Source: Pilaira anomala | Taxonomy: Eukaryota > Mucoromycota > Mucoromycetes > Mucorales > Mucoraceae | DNA length: 64,000 nt | Reading direction: 5' to 3' | Assembly (NCBI GenBank): GCA_025716855.1 | Contig: JAIXMQ010000055.1 | Coordinates: 62,001 to 126,000 of the forward strand | Part shown: piece by piece, positions 46,800 to 59,099 of the stretch | Layout of the letters: each line of letters opens with the position of its first letter | Numbering within the stretch: position 1 is the stretch's first letter | Translations under genes and position numbers: made by a program | Notes under the pieces: model-generated | Databases searched by the model: none | Told to the model about the DNA's origin: nothing | Seen by the model: the letters and a program-made list of their open reading frames with translations, nothing else

Positions 46800-47119
46800 T
46801 GATAAAAGAACTCAAAAAGAAATAAAAAAAAGAAAAGTAAACATAATAATATAAAGAAAAGAAGGAATACTTGATTTCTTTGTTATTGTTCTTGGCTAAG
46901 TCGTTTCTACATATAGTCATATGTTATAATATTTGGTGTAATATATACTCAGCCCTATAATACAAAACGAACATGATTGTATCTTTTTTTCAATCTACTA
47001 CCATGTGAGTAACAGATATGAGAGAGAATGATACTTTTTTTTTTATTTTTCGTATCTCTATATGTATATATTTATCTATTACCAGATAGAAAAAAAGAAA
47101 TTACTAATCACTATATTTA
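46800..47119. other. Spacer between array copies E and F
   Basis: About 320 bp, AT-rich, with similarity to the 5' flanks of genes B and C (poly(A), AAGAAAAG, the (T)n GTTATT block and a GTAACAGA-like motif near 47008 matching 41593). No gene. Confidence 0.4.
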
Positions 47120-49003
47120 TTACGGTACGACGATAGTAGAAGAAGGTGAGTAAGTAAGCGGTGGTTTTGAAGCGACACAGACCCCAGAATCAGCCGTCAA
47201 ACTTGAAATAGATCGAATTGATTCAGAAGACGTCTTTGCTACTGGTTGCATCTTGAGTCTTTGAACAGAGGTACCGGATGTATCCAAAAACTCGATTGAA
47301 TCTAGTTTATGAAGACCCAAGTGACGGTTTACTTTAAGTTGGTAAGGTACAAGATCAACTCGTTCCAAAGACGTGCGAGTTATATTATCGTGTTTTTCAA
47401 ATAAAGTTTCTTGTTTCATCAATAAATCCACAACATGTTCATCGTCGTCTTCGTCGATAGGTAAACGCTCTTCAATTCTTGTTTTGAACAAACCAGTCTC
47501 AAGTGCATTTGAACCGTTACGTCTGTTTTTTCTTTTTATCTCAAATGGGTACCATTGGACTAAAGAGAGAGAGAGAAAAAAAAATTAGGTTAGGCTTGGT
47601 TAAATGGTCGAGACCAAAAACTTATCATACTAACCGAATGGTTTTAAGCCTTTTCCGAAATTCATTTGACATATGATGGCAAAGTAAATTGTAACCTATT
47701 AAAATTATGAGCCCGACGTTTTTTTTTTTTTTTTACTTGTCAAATTGCAAACTTACAATAATGGAAAAAATGGAGGCAGTAACTAGATTAAAAAAGAACA
47801 AATGTAGTTAGTAGTAATACAAAATTATAAAATTTTTTTTTGTAAATTACCATAACCGACCCCAATATACCAGACGGCGTCCCATGGATATCTAAATAAG
47901 CCAACCATACAATAAATGTCACAAACTAATAAAAGGACCTGCAACAATAAAAAGATCGCCATCAACCAATTACTTTCTCTGGTGATAGCTACTCTGGAAA
48001 GTATTAAGCCAATAGACAACATGACAGCCAAGCCAATACAAATAAAGATAAAGATGAGCTCGTTGGCAATAGCAACCACACTGACCATAAAGAAAATTTG
48101 AAAGAAGATATCAATTTTCAGTATTAATGCAAATTTTTGAACACTATGGTAAATGGCTAATAGATAATTGAATTAATACACGATGATGATTTTTTTTTTT
48201 TTGAGTTAAAACTTACATTTAAATTGAATGCTACTACCAATTTTTTTATAAACTTGCCAACCAATGATCTTGGAAGACTTGTAAGCGGCAATAATGACAG
48301 GTATAACAAGAATAAATAGTATAACGGTCAAAGCGATTTGCAGATGTAAATTCTCTACCTTCAAGGTATCGAAATCTAATGTAGCCCAATTTTGGGACTC
48401 TACTACGAGCTTTATGTTTTAAAAGTTAGTTAAATGAAGAAATGGTTCGATATTTTAATAGTTACCATGACATTGAATATACAAGAAAACAATGAAAACC
48501 AGGCTGAGGCCAAAATAGTCAAAGAATTTAAATGGACAATCTTTAAAAAAAAAAAAAAAAAAAAAAGGGTAATTGGTACAACCATAAGGAAATGTAGTAC
48601 ATTTTTGATATTTACCCCATCGGTTAGTATCCATATTCGCCAAACTTCATACACGATAAATAAGATATTTTCGTATACAATTTTGTATTCTTTTATCATT
48701 AATTCGTCTCCAAATAAGGCGTCTTGATATCGAATCGATGCATCCAGAGGTAGTGTTTGATTTATGTTTTTTGCATTAAGTAAAGTTTTGACAAGGATGG
48801 GTATAGAAAGTAATGTTTGAAGGATAACGAGTACGAAATAAACTTGAATCCATCTTGATTTTGATAACTGTTTAAACTACGAATTTTTTTTTTTTTTTTT
48901 TTATGCAAAAAAACATTTATTTGTTTATTTAAAATATCTTTTTTTTTTTTTATTTATTTATTTTCTGGGTATATATTACCAGTCTTTTAATGTATGAAAA
49001 CAT
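47120..49003 (-). CDS. Array gene F: membrane protein with long cytosolic tail
   Basis: Exons (minus): 49003-48980, 48876-48616, 48540-48466, 48409-48217, 48156-47851, 47782-47757, 47695-47635, 47559-47120; 461 residues, about 90 longer than A-C. Starts MFSYIKRL, then KQLSKSRWIQVYFVL. The core has the same helices and an IIGWQVYKKIGSSIQ loop. The extra length is a hydrophilic C-terminal tail with an acidic EDDDEH patch and a Ser/Thr-rich end (KTSSESIRSISS), plausible for phosphorylation or sorting. Exon 4 lacks the initial ATG-coded Met of the others. Most similar to A in its N-terminus and exon 3. Confidence 0.75.
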
Positions 49004-49236
49004 ATATTTGTAATTCAATGAAAAAAGAGAGAGAGAAAATAGAATAAGTAAATAAAAAAAGCCGGGCTTTGTGCTTTTTATAGAATGCTTATTGAAACCA
49101 TAAATGGGAATACACAACAGAGCCTCAGCCAAGCCACTCTCCTTTACGGAAAATAATAATAACCCAGTTTTTTTTTTGTTGCTTTCTATTTTTTTTTTTT
49201 CTTCTCTCTGTGAAACTATATTCCCTTTCTTGAATA

Positions 49237-50453
49237 ATGTCAGATAGAAAAAAGACTACACCTTTAGAAATCTTGGAAAGCAAAAAACGTATCAATGTTT
49301 GTGCACCTATGGTGAGATACAGTAAGCTTCCCTTTAGAGAGCTCGTTAGAAAGTAAACAAATAAAAAACGTATATGTATATATATTTTTTTTTTTACTAA
49401 TCGATTTTTTTTTTAAGGTACAATACAGACATTGTATATACACCTATGATTCTTGCCGACGTATTCAAAAACTCTGAGTTTGCTCGAAGCTCAGACTTCT
49501 CTACAAACTACCAAGACGACCCAGTAGTAGTTCAATTTGCAGCAAATAAAGGGGCAGACCTTGCGGACGCTGCTGAACTTGTATCACCTTATGCAGGCGG
49601 TATAGGTACAGTAACAGACAAACCGATTTTTTTTTTTTTTTTTTACTAATATTTTCTATATCCAACAGATATCAATTGTGGATGTCCTCAAAAATGGGCT
49701 TATCAAGAAAAGATTGGGGCTTATTTAATGCAAGATCCAGAGAATGTTCGAGATATGATTCGTACAGTAAAGGGTCGAGTGGATATACCTTGTAGTATTA
49801 AGATTCGAGTGCATGATAATTTACAGTAAGTGATTACTGCTTAGAAATCAAAAAAAAAAAAAAGATTGATATTGAAAGTTTATTGTTAAACTTTAGGACA
49901 ACTTGGGAATTTGTAAAGAGAGCAGAAGCAGTAGGCGTAGATTTCTTAACAGTGCATGGACGTACTAGACTTCAGAAATCAACAGAACCTGTCAATTTTG
50001 AGGGAATTAAACTTGTAAAGGAATCAATTAATGTACCTGTGATTGCGAATGGTAGTATATTTTCTTTGAAGGATGCGGATGAAATGTATGAAAAGACGGG
50101 TGTGGATGGAGTTATGTCTGCTAGAGGTTTATTACAAAATCCAGCTTTATTTGCAGGATATGAAACTACACCTTGGGAATGTATTGAGGTAAGACAGTGT
50201 GTGTGTGTGTAATTTACGATATATGTATGTATATATTTTAACTTTTTTTTTTTCATGCGTATTTTAGGAGTATGTACGTTTAGCATTAGGATATGGTACC
50301 AACTCATTTATTTTTCACCATCATTTAATGTTTATGTTTGAGGATGTGATGAGTAATGCAGAACGCAAAACATTTAATACACTTTCCAGTATACCAGCTA
50401 TTTTAGATCATTTAGAAGAACATTGGGGATTTGATTCAAGCAAATTATTATAA
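49237..50453 (+). CDS. DUS4: tRNA-dihydrouridine synthase, Dus4 type
   Basis: Exons: 49237-49352, 49418-49605, 49669-49825, 49897-50188, 50268-50453; 312 residues, close to human DUS4L (317). Dus4 reduces uridine in the tRNA D-loop (U20a/U20b in yeast) with FMN and NADPH. Seen: NVCAPMVRYSKLPFR (FMN site), TPMILADVF, VVQFAANKG, DINCGCPQKWAYQEKIGAYLM containing the catalytic Cys, SIKIRVHDN, FLTVHGRTR and the FMN phosphate region IANGSIF...GVMSARGLLQNPALF. Short and without the zinc-finger of Dus3, hence the Dus4 assignment. Convergent with CFD1, 55 bp apart across a (GA)n tract. Confidence 0.92.
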
Positions 50454-50460
50454 TAAAATA

Positions 50461-50495
<35 letters not shown>

Positions 50496-50508
50496 TTTGT
50501 GTATATAT

Positions 50509-51532
50509 TTAATTTGTCTTGTTGGATTCAACTTTCTCCACCACTTTTTTACAGATTTGTTTAAAAACAGGGAATAAATTTGATTTTTCAAACATATTCA
50601 CATAAGAGCCTTCACCTTCTGTTTCTACCATACTTGTAAATCCAGGATCAATTGGTACCTTACCAAAGAATTCGATATCATAATCTTTAGCCATTGATTC
50701 ACCACCACCCGAAGAAAAGATATTGGTACATTCCTATATATAAAAAAAAAAGGGAATTAGCTCGCTGATTTTTTTTTAAAAAAAATATGATCAACACTTT
50801 ACTGCACAGTGAGGACAGACAAAACCACTCATGTTTTCAACAACACCTAAAATAGGTAATTTGACTTTCTTACAAAACGAGATTTCTTTACGAACATCTG
50901 CAATGGCTACACCTTGAGGTGTGGTCACGATCACAGCACCATCCGGGTTAAATTCCTTCAAGTATTCAACAATACCGATATGTTCATCCGAAGTACCTGG
51001 TGGAGTGTCAATTAACAAATAATCTAATTCTCCCCAATATACATCTTGTAAAAATTGCTTGATCATCGCTATAGATTTATATATCACGTTAAGTTTTCTC
51101 TCTCTCTCTCTCTTTTAATCAAGGTTTTATTTATTTACCATTCTTTTTAGGTCCTCTCCAAACAACAGAATCATTCTTGTTGGTTAAAAGGAAACCAATC
51201 GACATACAGGATAATCGTTGATTTGAGTCAGCATAGACAGGTACCCAACTAACAATTTGTTTTTTGTCAATTATTACTGTGGTTTTATATATATATATAT
51301 ATATATATGTCATATTTTACCCTTGTGAAGCTTGGTGTACTTTCTTACCATCCAAACCCAACATGCGAGGAATACTAGGTCCAGTCAGATCGATGTCAAG
51401 TACACCTACTTTCTTTCCTTGGTCAACCAGAGAGAGCGCAAGTTGTGTTGTGACTGAAGACTTGCCTACACCTCCTTTTCCAGAAAGTACAAGTACAATG
51501 TTCTTGATGCCAGAAAGATTAATGTCAGACAT
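50509..51532 (-). CDS. CFD1: Cfd1/NUBP2 cytosolic iron-sulfur cluster scaffold ATPase
   Basis: Exons (minus): 51532-51321, 51248-51139, 51068-50803, 50733-50509; 270 residues. With Nbp35, Cfd1 forms the scaffold on which cytosolic Fe-S clusters are built. The deviant Walker [12 protein letters not shown] is near the N-terminus, the switch region is [26 protein letters not shown] is Walker B, and the bridging-cluster motif CPHCAEC spans the junction of exons 3 and 4. It lacks the N-terminal four-Cys extension of Nbp35, which decides between the paralogues. Intron 1 contains a (TA)n tract. Confidence 0.93.
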
Positions 51533-51872
51533 GCTTAATAATACAAAAGAAGAAAAGAAAAGCAAAAAAGAGTCTATTGAAAAGCCGACGAGGTTTTTAT
51601 TTATTTTTTAAAGAGGTAAACTAGCAGAAACTATACAAAAAAAAAAAAAAAAAAAAATAGTAGCAGACATACATACTAGAGGTACTAATACGAATTGAAT
51701 AAGGTGTCTACAGTGTATAAGTTTGTTTAGGTTAAAACTAGTTCAGGATATATAGACTATTATCTATTTTGTTATCGAATATTACAAAAAAAAAAAAAAA
51801 AAAAAGAAAAAAAGAGAGAGAGAAACAAAACAGTATATTGAAAAAAAAAAAGAACCCGACTTTTTAACTTTA
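51533..51872. other. Upstream region of CFD1
   Basis: 340 bp, AT-rich with long poly(A) runs (about 51638-51657 and 51786-51805). No gene seen. Confidence 0.5.
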
Positions 51873-52915
51873 TTATACGATATGTATAAAAGCAGGAGCA
51901 CAGGAAGTTTTAATATGAATACTATGTTTTGCAACTTTACCATGTTTAAACGTGCCTTCTAAATGATGTTTATCAGCACGTTTATATCTTATTTCACCGG
52001 TATGTGTATGATCAATAAAGGTACCGACGTTCCTTTTGGCCTCGATCAAGAAATGACCTGAGAATTGACGGGACAAGTAAACACGCACAGGCGCATGGGA
52101 GGCAATGATCTTGATCTTTCCCGAACAATTTTTAAAGTCGACAATGTAAATCTCGACGGAAGATTTCGTAGCCCTAATTTCTAAATAAGAGATGAGCGTG
52201 ACCTGACTCAAGATCAGAGGAGCCTTTTTCAGCTTGAAATAGATCCTTTTGGCCTCCAACATACTCTGTAACTGTAATGGGTTGTGACTGGCTTCAATCC
52301 ACAAGGTATCTTTTGCAAGCAAACAGATGCCTTGTGTGATCAATTGGCCTCGAGTGACTTTGATATCGATGTTTTTACCGGCGACGATACTACCTTCGAT
52401 CATGATGTTTCCTCTGCAGTTCTGTAGACGGATTGAGTCGTGTGCGATAAGAGAGCCGTGGACGATCATACCCTCACGTCGATTGATGAGTTGACAGGAT
52501 CGGCCTGCCCAGGATTGATAAATGATGAGTGGGAGCTTGTATTGCTTCATCTTGAGTTGACATCCTTTTTGGTGTTTACAGGCTTCTTGAATTAATGCAA
52601 ACATGGAGGCTTCAGTATCTTGAGGTTGAATAGCGAAGGAAGGTGCGGATGGTATGAGAGTAGGAAGATTGAGGATAGGTACTGGTACGGTTTGAATACA
52701 AATGTCATAATCGCTTGTTCTTTGAGATGGTCTTTGAGGTAGTGGCGGTGTAGTAGTAGTAGTAGTAGTAGTAGTAGGGACTTCATGTGATGAATAAGGT
52801 GGTGGTGGTCCAATACTAAATTAAGAATATAGGTTTTTAATTATTTTGTTGTGAAAAAAAAAAAAAAAAAAAAAAAAAGATTAATAAATTCAAATTACTT
52901 TGTTAAATAATCCAT
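51873..52915 (-). CDS. Unrecognised protein with beta-repeat-like C-terminal domain
   Basis: Exons (minus): 52915-52899 and 52815-51873; 319 residues. The N-terminal 70 residues are Pro/Thr-rich, with IGPPPPYSS and a run of about eight Thr coded by a trinucleotide repeat. From residue ~80 the sequence shows regularly spaced short hydrophobic strands separated by turns (IMIEGSIVAGKNIDIKVTRG, LWIEASHNPLQLQSML, LEIRATKSSVEIYI, KIIASHAPVRVYL), which suggests a stacked beta structure. No signal peptide or membrane helix. I cannot name a family; fungal intracellular beta-solenoid or DUF-type scaffolds are an option. Confidence 0.65.
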
Positions 52916-54690
52916 TATATAGAATAATGTATAGATGAATTGAAAAGAGAAGAGAAAAGGGAAGAAAAGGGAGAAAGAAAGAAAGAGAGAGAGGGGAGAA
53001 AATAAAAATAGAAAATAGTTTAAATATACCTTCCTTTTTGTGATCAAAGTTTGCCAAGCAAGGCAAATCAGAATGAGAGTACAATATCAATTACTTTTTT
53101 GTTCATTTGATTTTTCCTTTTTCTGTTAAATATATCGTGTTTGTTGTGTGAATTATTTAAATATGTTATACTCTTTTTTTTTTTTTTTTTTTCTGAATAG
53201 ATTTTTTTTTTTTCTGTAAAGATGATGATGTTTCTCCTATAATTTTACAGTTGCCAAGATATCCTTAAAAACAAAAATAGAATTGAAATAGCGAGAGAGA
53301 GAGAGAGAAAAAAAAAAGATGTGATTATTTAATATAGCGTCGTACATTTAACAACGGTCGTCAATGGTAATAACAAATACAATAAATGCCGATTTAGCGT
53401 ATTATTAAAGGTACAAAACGTGAGCGGTTCACGTACCAGATTATCGGTATGATATCGTTTTACAAAAAAAAAAAGACCTATATTCTTTTTTTTTTGAGAA
53501 AAAAGCATGCTGTGATTACTAAAATGTTTCTTCTCAACAAAATAGGATAAGAGAGAGATGTATATATATGTGTGTGTGTCAGTAAAATGCTTAATGCATC
53601 AGTCAGTTGCACCGTTGTAAATGATTGACATTTTTAACGAAAGAAACTTACGTTTTATTAAAGAGAATGGCTGGGTAAATAATTTATCTTTTTATAGAAG
53701 AGAGTTGTGATTATGTATATATAAAAAAAAAAAAGAGAATAAAAAATCAATTGCTTCTTAAAATCTGAAGTAAATGTACTTTGCAAAAACCCTGTATATA
53801 AAAAGAATTGAATCAAAAGAAAATGCTATATGTGGGGCAAATGATGTTTGTTTTCACCTGCTCCCCTTAAAACACACACACACACACAAAAAAAAGGGAT
53901 CGCTTCTATTTTTTTTTTTTTTTTTGAGCTTTTTTTATAGTTAGAAGAAAGCCACACTTTGTACACTTTATTTATTTTAACACAATATAAACAAGGGCTC
54001 AGCTAAAAAAAAAAAAAAAGGAAAGAGAGAGAGAGAGAGAAAGATAAAAACAAAAAGAAGGTCTTTTAATAAGCTTAAATAGTAACAAGAAGTATCGAGA
54101 AAATAAATTACATTTTAACATTCCTGTGTATTTGTTGAAATTAATGATTTACGATATAATGTGTGGTGCGATATTAAAAAAAGATATTCCTATTAAGTTT
54201 GTGCAACATGAGGTAAAAAAAAAAAAAAAAGTGTCGAATTTCAAAAGGTCCAGTTCAATTTACATGTGGCTGACAAAATTAGCATTGAAGAATTGCTTAA
54301 AGAGAGAGAGATCGTTTATGGTGATGGAACACATGGATATGAAAGTTTACGTTTTTTTTTTGTTTTTAAAAGATTCGGGTTTAAAAAAAAAAAAAAAAAA
54401 AAGAGAGAGAGAGGGATATAATATAACTCATTTATGATGTATTTATTACAATATAAGCCTCACAAACCTACTGTGTACGACAAGTTTGATGTATTAAAGA
54501 GCGCATAATACGTTTTACCAAAAAAGAAAGTCCCCCAGACCACACCACACCACACACACACACACATATATACTCCTAGTTAACCAGCTCCTTCTTAATC
54601 CCTCTCTCTCTCTTTTTTTTATTTCTCTTTCTTTTTCTTCCTCTTTATTTTCTTTCACCTTTTTTTTTTTTTGAAAACACATATAAAAAA
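52916..54690. other. Long low-complexity intergenic region
   Basis: 1.8 kb with dense microsatellites: (GA)n at about 52977-52994 and 53295-53310, (CA)n at 53873-53889 and 54541-54565, and many A/T runs. Around 54130-54360 the plus strand has coding-like pieces in two frames (MCGAILKKDIPIKFVQHE; LHVADKISIEELLKEREIVYGD) separated by a short A-rich gap. This could be a decayed gene, or a small two-exon gene whose ends I could not find. Nothing else is supported. Confidence 0.35.
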
Positions 54691-55748
54691 ATGACAACTC
54701 ATAATGGAGACTATATTGAATTAGCTATCACAGACGAACCACCAGATCCAATACATCAACTTGAAAAAGACCAAGAATATAAAGCCACAACAGCACTTTT
54801 AACTAAACTCGAAGATAATAACGAAAGCTCGGAAGAATTTATTATTTATGATAGTCATGATGAGACCAAGAATAAATCAAAGCATGAAAATTCATTGGCG
54901 ATCCAGGTAACTTTTTTTTTTTTTTCCCCTTTTTTTTTTTTATTTTATTCTATATCCTTAGTTGTTAGTCTAATCTTTAATTCTTTGTTACATTATTATA
55001 TAAAATCAGGCATTACCTTCACTTATTATCTCCGTTATTGGTCTAGTGCTAGCAGGTAACCTTATGGATGAGCTGCAGGTAAAAAAAAAAAAAATGCCTT
55101 ATATAAATAAATTATACATATAAAATAACAAAATAATATATTAGCACTCGGAAGTGTTTTTAAAAACTACAGAATTATTCATCTTGTTACCTATTTTATT
55201 AAATTTAAAAGGTAACTTGGAAATGAATTTAGCTGCTCGTTTTTCGACTTCGGTAAAAAGTTATTTAAGATTATTTTAAATGAACTACTCCAAAAAGACT
55301 AAAAATTAAAATTAAAATTAAGTCCAATTTAGGTGAATTAGATTATGGACCCAGTAGACGATCTTTGATGGTGGGTAACCTTGCTTTATTACAAGTCCAA
55401 TCACTTGTATCTGGAGCGATCGCAGGTGTAGCATCGTTTGCACTTGGATTGATCACGAAACCTGGTAGCAGTACAAGTTATTATGAAATGATCTTTATGA
55501 CATCCAGTTCAATGGTTTCAGCCTCTTTTTCATCTGGTATCTTGGGGATTTTCATGTGTGTACTTATCTTGATTTGTAGAAGATTTGATATTGATCCAGA
55601 TAATATCGCTTGTCCTTTAGCTTCTTCTATTGGAGATATTGTGACATTAGTTGTATTATCTTCTTCTGCTGCTTTACTTCAAAAACAAATGGGTAAAAAA
55701 AAAAAATGATGATTTTTTCTTGTATAGATTTTTTTTTTTAACCCAGTA

Positions 55749-55808
<60 letters not shown>

Positions 55809-56574
55809 AGTATTTTTAGTACACTTGTATTTTTAGTGATGTTTATTTCAATCCCTTTATTTGGATTGATTGTTTGGAGAAATAAGCATGTAAAGAGCTT
55901 GTTGTTTTCAGGCTGGACTCCATTGATTATAGCCATGATTATCTCTAGTTTAGCTGGTATCTTATTGGAAGCGTTTGTAGAACAATTTAAAGGAGTTGCG
56001 TTGTTGACACCTGTCTTGATTGGTTTAGCAGGAAATTTAGGCTCGATTTATGCTTCACGTATCAGTACCTGTCTTCATGCGGAGACGAAAGAAAGTTACC
56101 GTGTAGTAGAATATACCTTATTAGCAATGAATGTACCTGTTCAACTTGTATTTATGGTCGTTATTTGGGCCTTTGGGATGGGACAACTTCAGTATAATTT
56201 TTGGTTCTTTTTTTCGTATTTTGTCATTTCTATGATATGCGTAAGTACATATATATATATATATATATATTGTTTATTCACTAATTCTTTTCATTTAGAC
56301 ATGGATTTGTCTCAGAATTGGAAAAATCATGACTTTAGAGTTTTGGAAACGGGGATATGACCCGGATAATTATGTGATACCATACTTGTAAGTTACCAAA
56401 ATATACGTTTGTTGATTGTATGACTTAATGTGTGTTTATTATAGAACTGCATCCATTGATGTCATCGGCACAGTTTTACTTGTCTCTGTATTTTCTGTAC
56501 TGACATCAACAGGCGCAACCGATATGTCTATGACGGCAAGAGCAGCAACCAATACCACAACAATTAGCTTATAG
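54691..56574 (+). CDS. SLC41/MgtE-type divalent cation (Mg2+) transporter
   Basis: Exons: 54691-54906, 55010-55078, 55145-55252, 55323-55692, 55807-56240, 56299-56387, 56445-56574; 471 residues. SLC41 proteins carry two MgtE-like membrane domains and move Mg2+ across plasma or organelle membranes. Domain signatures: [20 protein letters not shown] with STS...NLGELD in the first half, and [20 protein letters not shown] in the second. About ten hydrophobic helices follow an acidic N-terminal tail of 70 residues. Acceptor of intron 4 lies directly after a (TA)n microsatellite (about 55750-55804), and exon 4 begins after an unusual AAG acceptor. Confidence 0.9.
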
Positions 56575-57028
56575 ATTTCCCTCTCTCTCCCCACCTCCCC
56601 CCCCCCTTCTCTTTGTAAATATTTATATATATTATCTCTTTTTTTTTTAAAAAAAAAACATATTTTTGACGTAGAATTACATTTTGTAACATCAAAAAGT
56701 CCCTTATAATAAATGCATGAAAAATTAAATGTGATATGACAGTTATTATTATTTATATAAATTAAGAAGGTTATTTTTTTTTTATTATTATTATTGTTAT
56801 TTTTTGAATCATTAATAAAAAGAGGTGAAGGAAAGAGAGGGGTATATTAACAAAAAGTATAAAAAAAGGAGAATATGTAAGGAGATTAGTAAGAAAAAGG
56901 AAACAGAAAAAGAGGTTATTTACTGTTACACATTTTGACATGAGTTTGTGTGTGTACTATTTATAAATACACATAAAAAAAAAAAAAGGGTTTGTTTTTT
57001 TTTGGTAAATGCGTAAGTTATGTAAGGA
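56575..57028. terminator. Shared 3' region of SLC41 gene and convergent ORF
   Basis: 454 bp with C-rich (about 56580-56607) and (TTA)n sequence; no gene seen. Confidence 0.4.
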
Positions 57029-57685
57029 TTAATTTTTAGTGAATTGAAGTGAACCAAGTGGTACATCATCATCGTCTTCAATGAATGGCAGAATGGTTGC
57101 AGGTAAGATTTGGATAGTATTATTTTTACTTGTATATACAATGGTAGAAGAAGCAAATGAAGGACGCTTTTTGGGTAAAGAATTGGAAGTGTAAGTGACG
57201 ACACTTTTTTTTTGTTTTCGAGGCAAGTAAATGGAACCAGGTTTATCTGGATTAAAAGGTAAGCGCTTTGAAGGAGGTAAATATAAAGTTGTTGCCTTTT
57301 TAAATGAATCTTGATAGACCATAGCTTCCAATCGATCCCAAAAATTTCTGACATGTAAGATATCACCCAGATGAATTAGTCTTTTTACAGAACATGTTTT
57401 ATTAGTAGTAGGTCGTAATTTTTGACAGGTAGATTTATAGAGACTGATACGTTGGGTTAATGTAATTGGTTCAGGTTGTTCGTAGTAATTGATACGAGAT
57501 CGAATATCGGTTTCTCTTGTGATGCTTGTGGATGTATTCTTTCGTTTACGAGGTAGTAGTATTGTTTTACTTTTATTAGTAGAAATAGGTGACATCCATA
57601 TTTTAGCCCAACTTGTGAATTGTGAAAGAAAATTGGTTGCAATTGGATACCCTTTTGTATTAAATTTAATAATATCTTGTTGCAT
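57029..57685 (-). CDS. Unrecognised basic protein, single exon
   Basis: An intronless frame of 218 residues starts MQQDIIKFNTKGYPIA. Basic and rich in Ser/Thr/Lys/Arg, with LPRKRKN and YLPRKQKKS patches that look like nuclear localisation signals, a central Trp-containing helix (LHVRNFWDRLEAMVY) and an acidic DDDD patch before the C-terminus. Probably a nuclear or regulatory protein, function unknown. Length and codon use support a real gene; the antisense frame is shorter and lacks this pattern. Confidence 0.6.
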   Translation of the reverse strand: MQQDIIKFNTKGYPIATNFLSQFTSWAKIWMSPISTNKSKTILLPRKRKNTSTSITRETDIRSRINYYEQPEPITLTQRISLYKSTCQKLRPTTNKTCSVKRLIHLGDILHVRNFWDRLEAMVYQDSFKKATTLYLPPSKRLPFNPDKPGSIYLPRKQKKSVVTYTSNSLPKKRPSFASSTIVYTSKNNTIQILPATILPFIEDDDDVPLGSLQFTKN

Positions 57686-58559
57686 TTTTTAATGTTATAA
57701 AAAAAAAAAGTGTTAAAAAGAGAGAGAATTAAAGAAAGAAAAAACTCTAATTTATATAAAAAAACTTTTTTTTTTTTCTGTGGTACAAATAGACTGTAAA
57801 TAAAAAGTTATTTCGGGACACACACGTTTTATTTTTTATATATATAATTTTTTTTTTTTTTTCTTGCCACAATAAATAAGGGTAATAACAATACAAATAA
57901 AAAAAAAAAAAAAAGAAAGGCACATGGTCTATTATATGAAAGAATTCTATTTTAACAAATGATCATATCATTATATATATAAAAAAAAAAGCATCATTTT
58001 CGAAAAAGTGAAGAGAGTTACACCCTATAAAATCCAATCATATCATCTATTTTTAAATCATATTCGGCTTTTCTGGAATATATTTCAACATTTTCCTTTT
58101 TTTCCTATGGCAGCGTGTTTCAATCTTGTACCAGGGCTAGGTACTTTTACTATTGCCGGAACCTTTTATATATCATTTATTTTTGTAAAAAGAGGAGAAA
58201 GATCTCTCTCTCTCTCTCTCTTTGTTTTAGACAACAACAGAAAGGAGGCTGTGTAGGAGAGAGAGAAAACGTTCTGAGTGAGCGAGCGAGCGAGCGAAGT
58301 GAGTTGAGAGAAACAGGAACAAAAGCTTAATTATTCAGCAAATGTAATATCGCAATTGATCGTCAACAAAAGAAAAAAGGAGTATATTGAAGAAAAGGTC
58401 TAGTTTTTTTTTTTTTCTTTTTTTCCCCAATCATTTGATATGCATAATATATGTAGCATCAAGGTTAAGGTTTTATTGAATAATTAGCAATTACTCAATC
58501 GTTCACTTCTTGATTTAATGTGATTCGATTCATTACACATATTTGGTAAGCGGAGCTAC

Positions 58560-58593
<34 letters not shown>

Positions 58594-58655
58594 GTTATGG
58601 AAACAAAAAAAACAAAAAAAATGTTAGTAACCCCTTGTCTTTCTTCAATTTACAA
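57686..58655. other. Intergenic region, no supported gene
   Basis: About 970 bp. Contains a (GAGC)n run at about 58277-58298, a long poly(A) at 58562-58590, (TC)n at 58204-58220 and several T tracts. The plus frame at 58008-58256 has hydrophobic content but no family motif or splice support. Confidence 0.5.
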
Positions 58656-58983
58656 ATGTCAACAACTGCCAAAGCTACGTTAGCTGCTTCTATTCTTTTC
58701 TGTGGTGGTGCTGTAGTGGGTGTACATTATATTCAAAATGCAGAAAAAGCAGTAAGTAGTATCAAAATAGTCGAAAACAAAACCAAAATCAAAAAAGTAA
58801 CACTCCTAGTTTTGATAGAATTTGAGAGCAGGTGTTTTGCGTGAAGATGAAAGAAGAAAGAAAAAGGAACAACAACAGTTAAACATGTTGGAATTAAAAG
58901 AACAAACTGAGTTACATAAAGCCTTATTAGAAACACAAAAAGTGAGTCAGTTGCCTTCAAGTGAACCAGCTTCAGAAGAGTAA
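58656..58983 (+). CDS. PET117: Pet117, cytochrome c oxidase assembly factor
   Basis: Exons 58656-58751 and 58819-58983; 86 residues (human PET117 has 81). Pet117 acts at the mitochondrial inner membrane with Cox15 in heme a synthesis. The N-terminus is MSTTAKATLAASILFCGGAVVGVHYIQ, one membrane helix, followed by the conserved LRAGVLREDERRKKKEQQQ and a charged helix. The intron splits right after the helix. The intron and small size hide this gene from simple ORF searches. It converges with the eS31 fusion gene. Confidence 0.85.
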
Positions 58984-59099
58984 TAATAGAAAGAATATTT
59001 TATGTGTACATATGCAAAATAAAGTTTTATTTTATATATATATATCAAAAAAGAAAAACAATCATTTAAAAATGATTAAAAAGGGTTTGCTTTTTTTTT

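Noticed and set aside
58008..58330. Open frames of 71-82 codons with hydrophobic content upstream of PET117
   Set aside because: No start context, no splice signals, no family motif, and the 3' part is simple (TC)n and (GAGC)n repeat.
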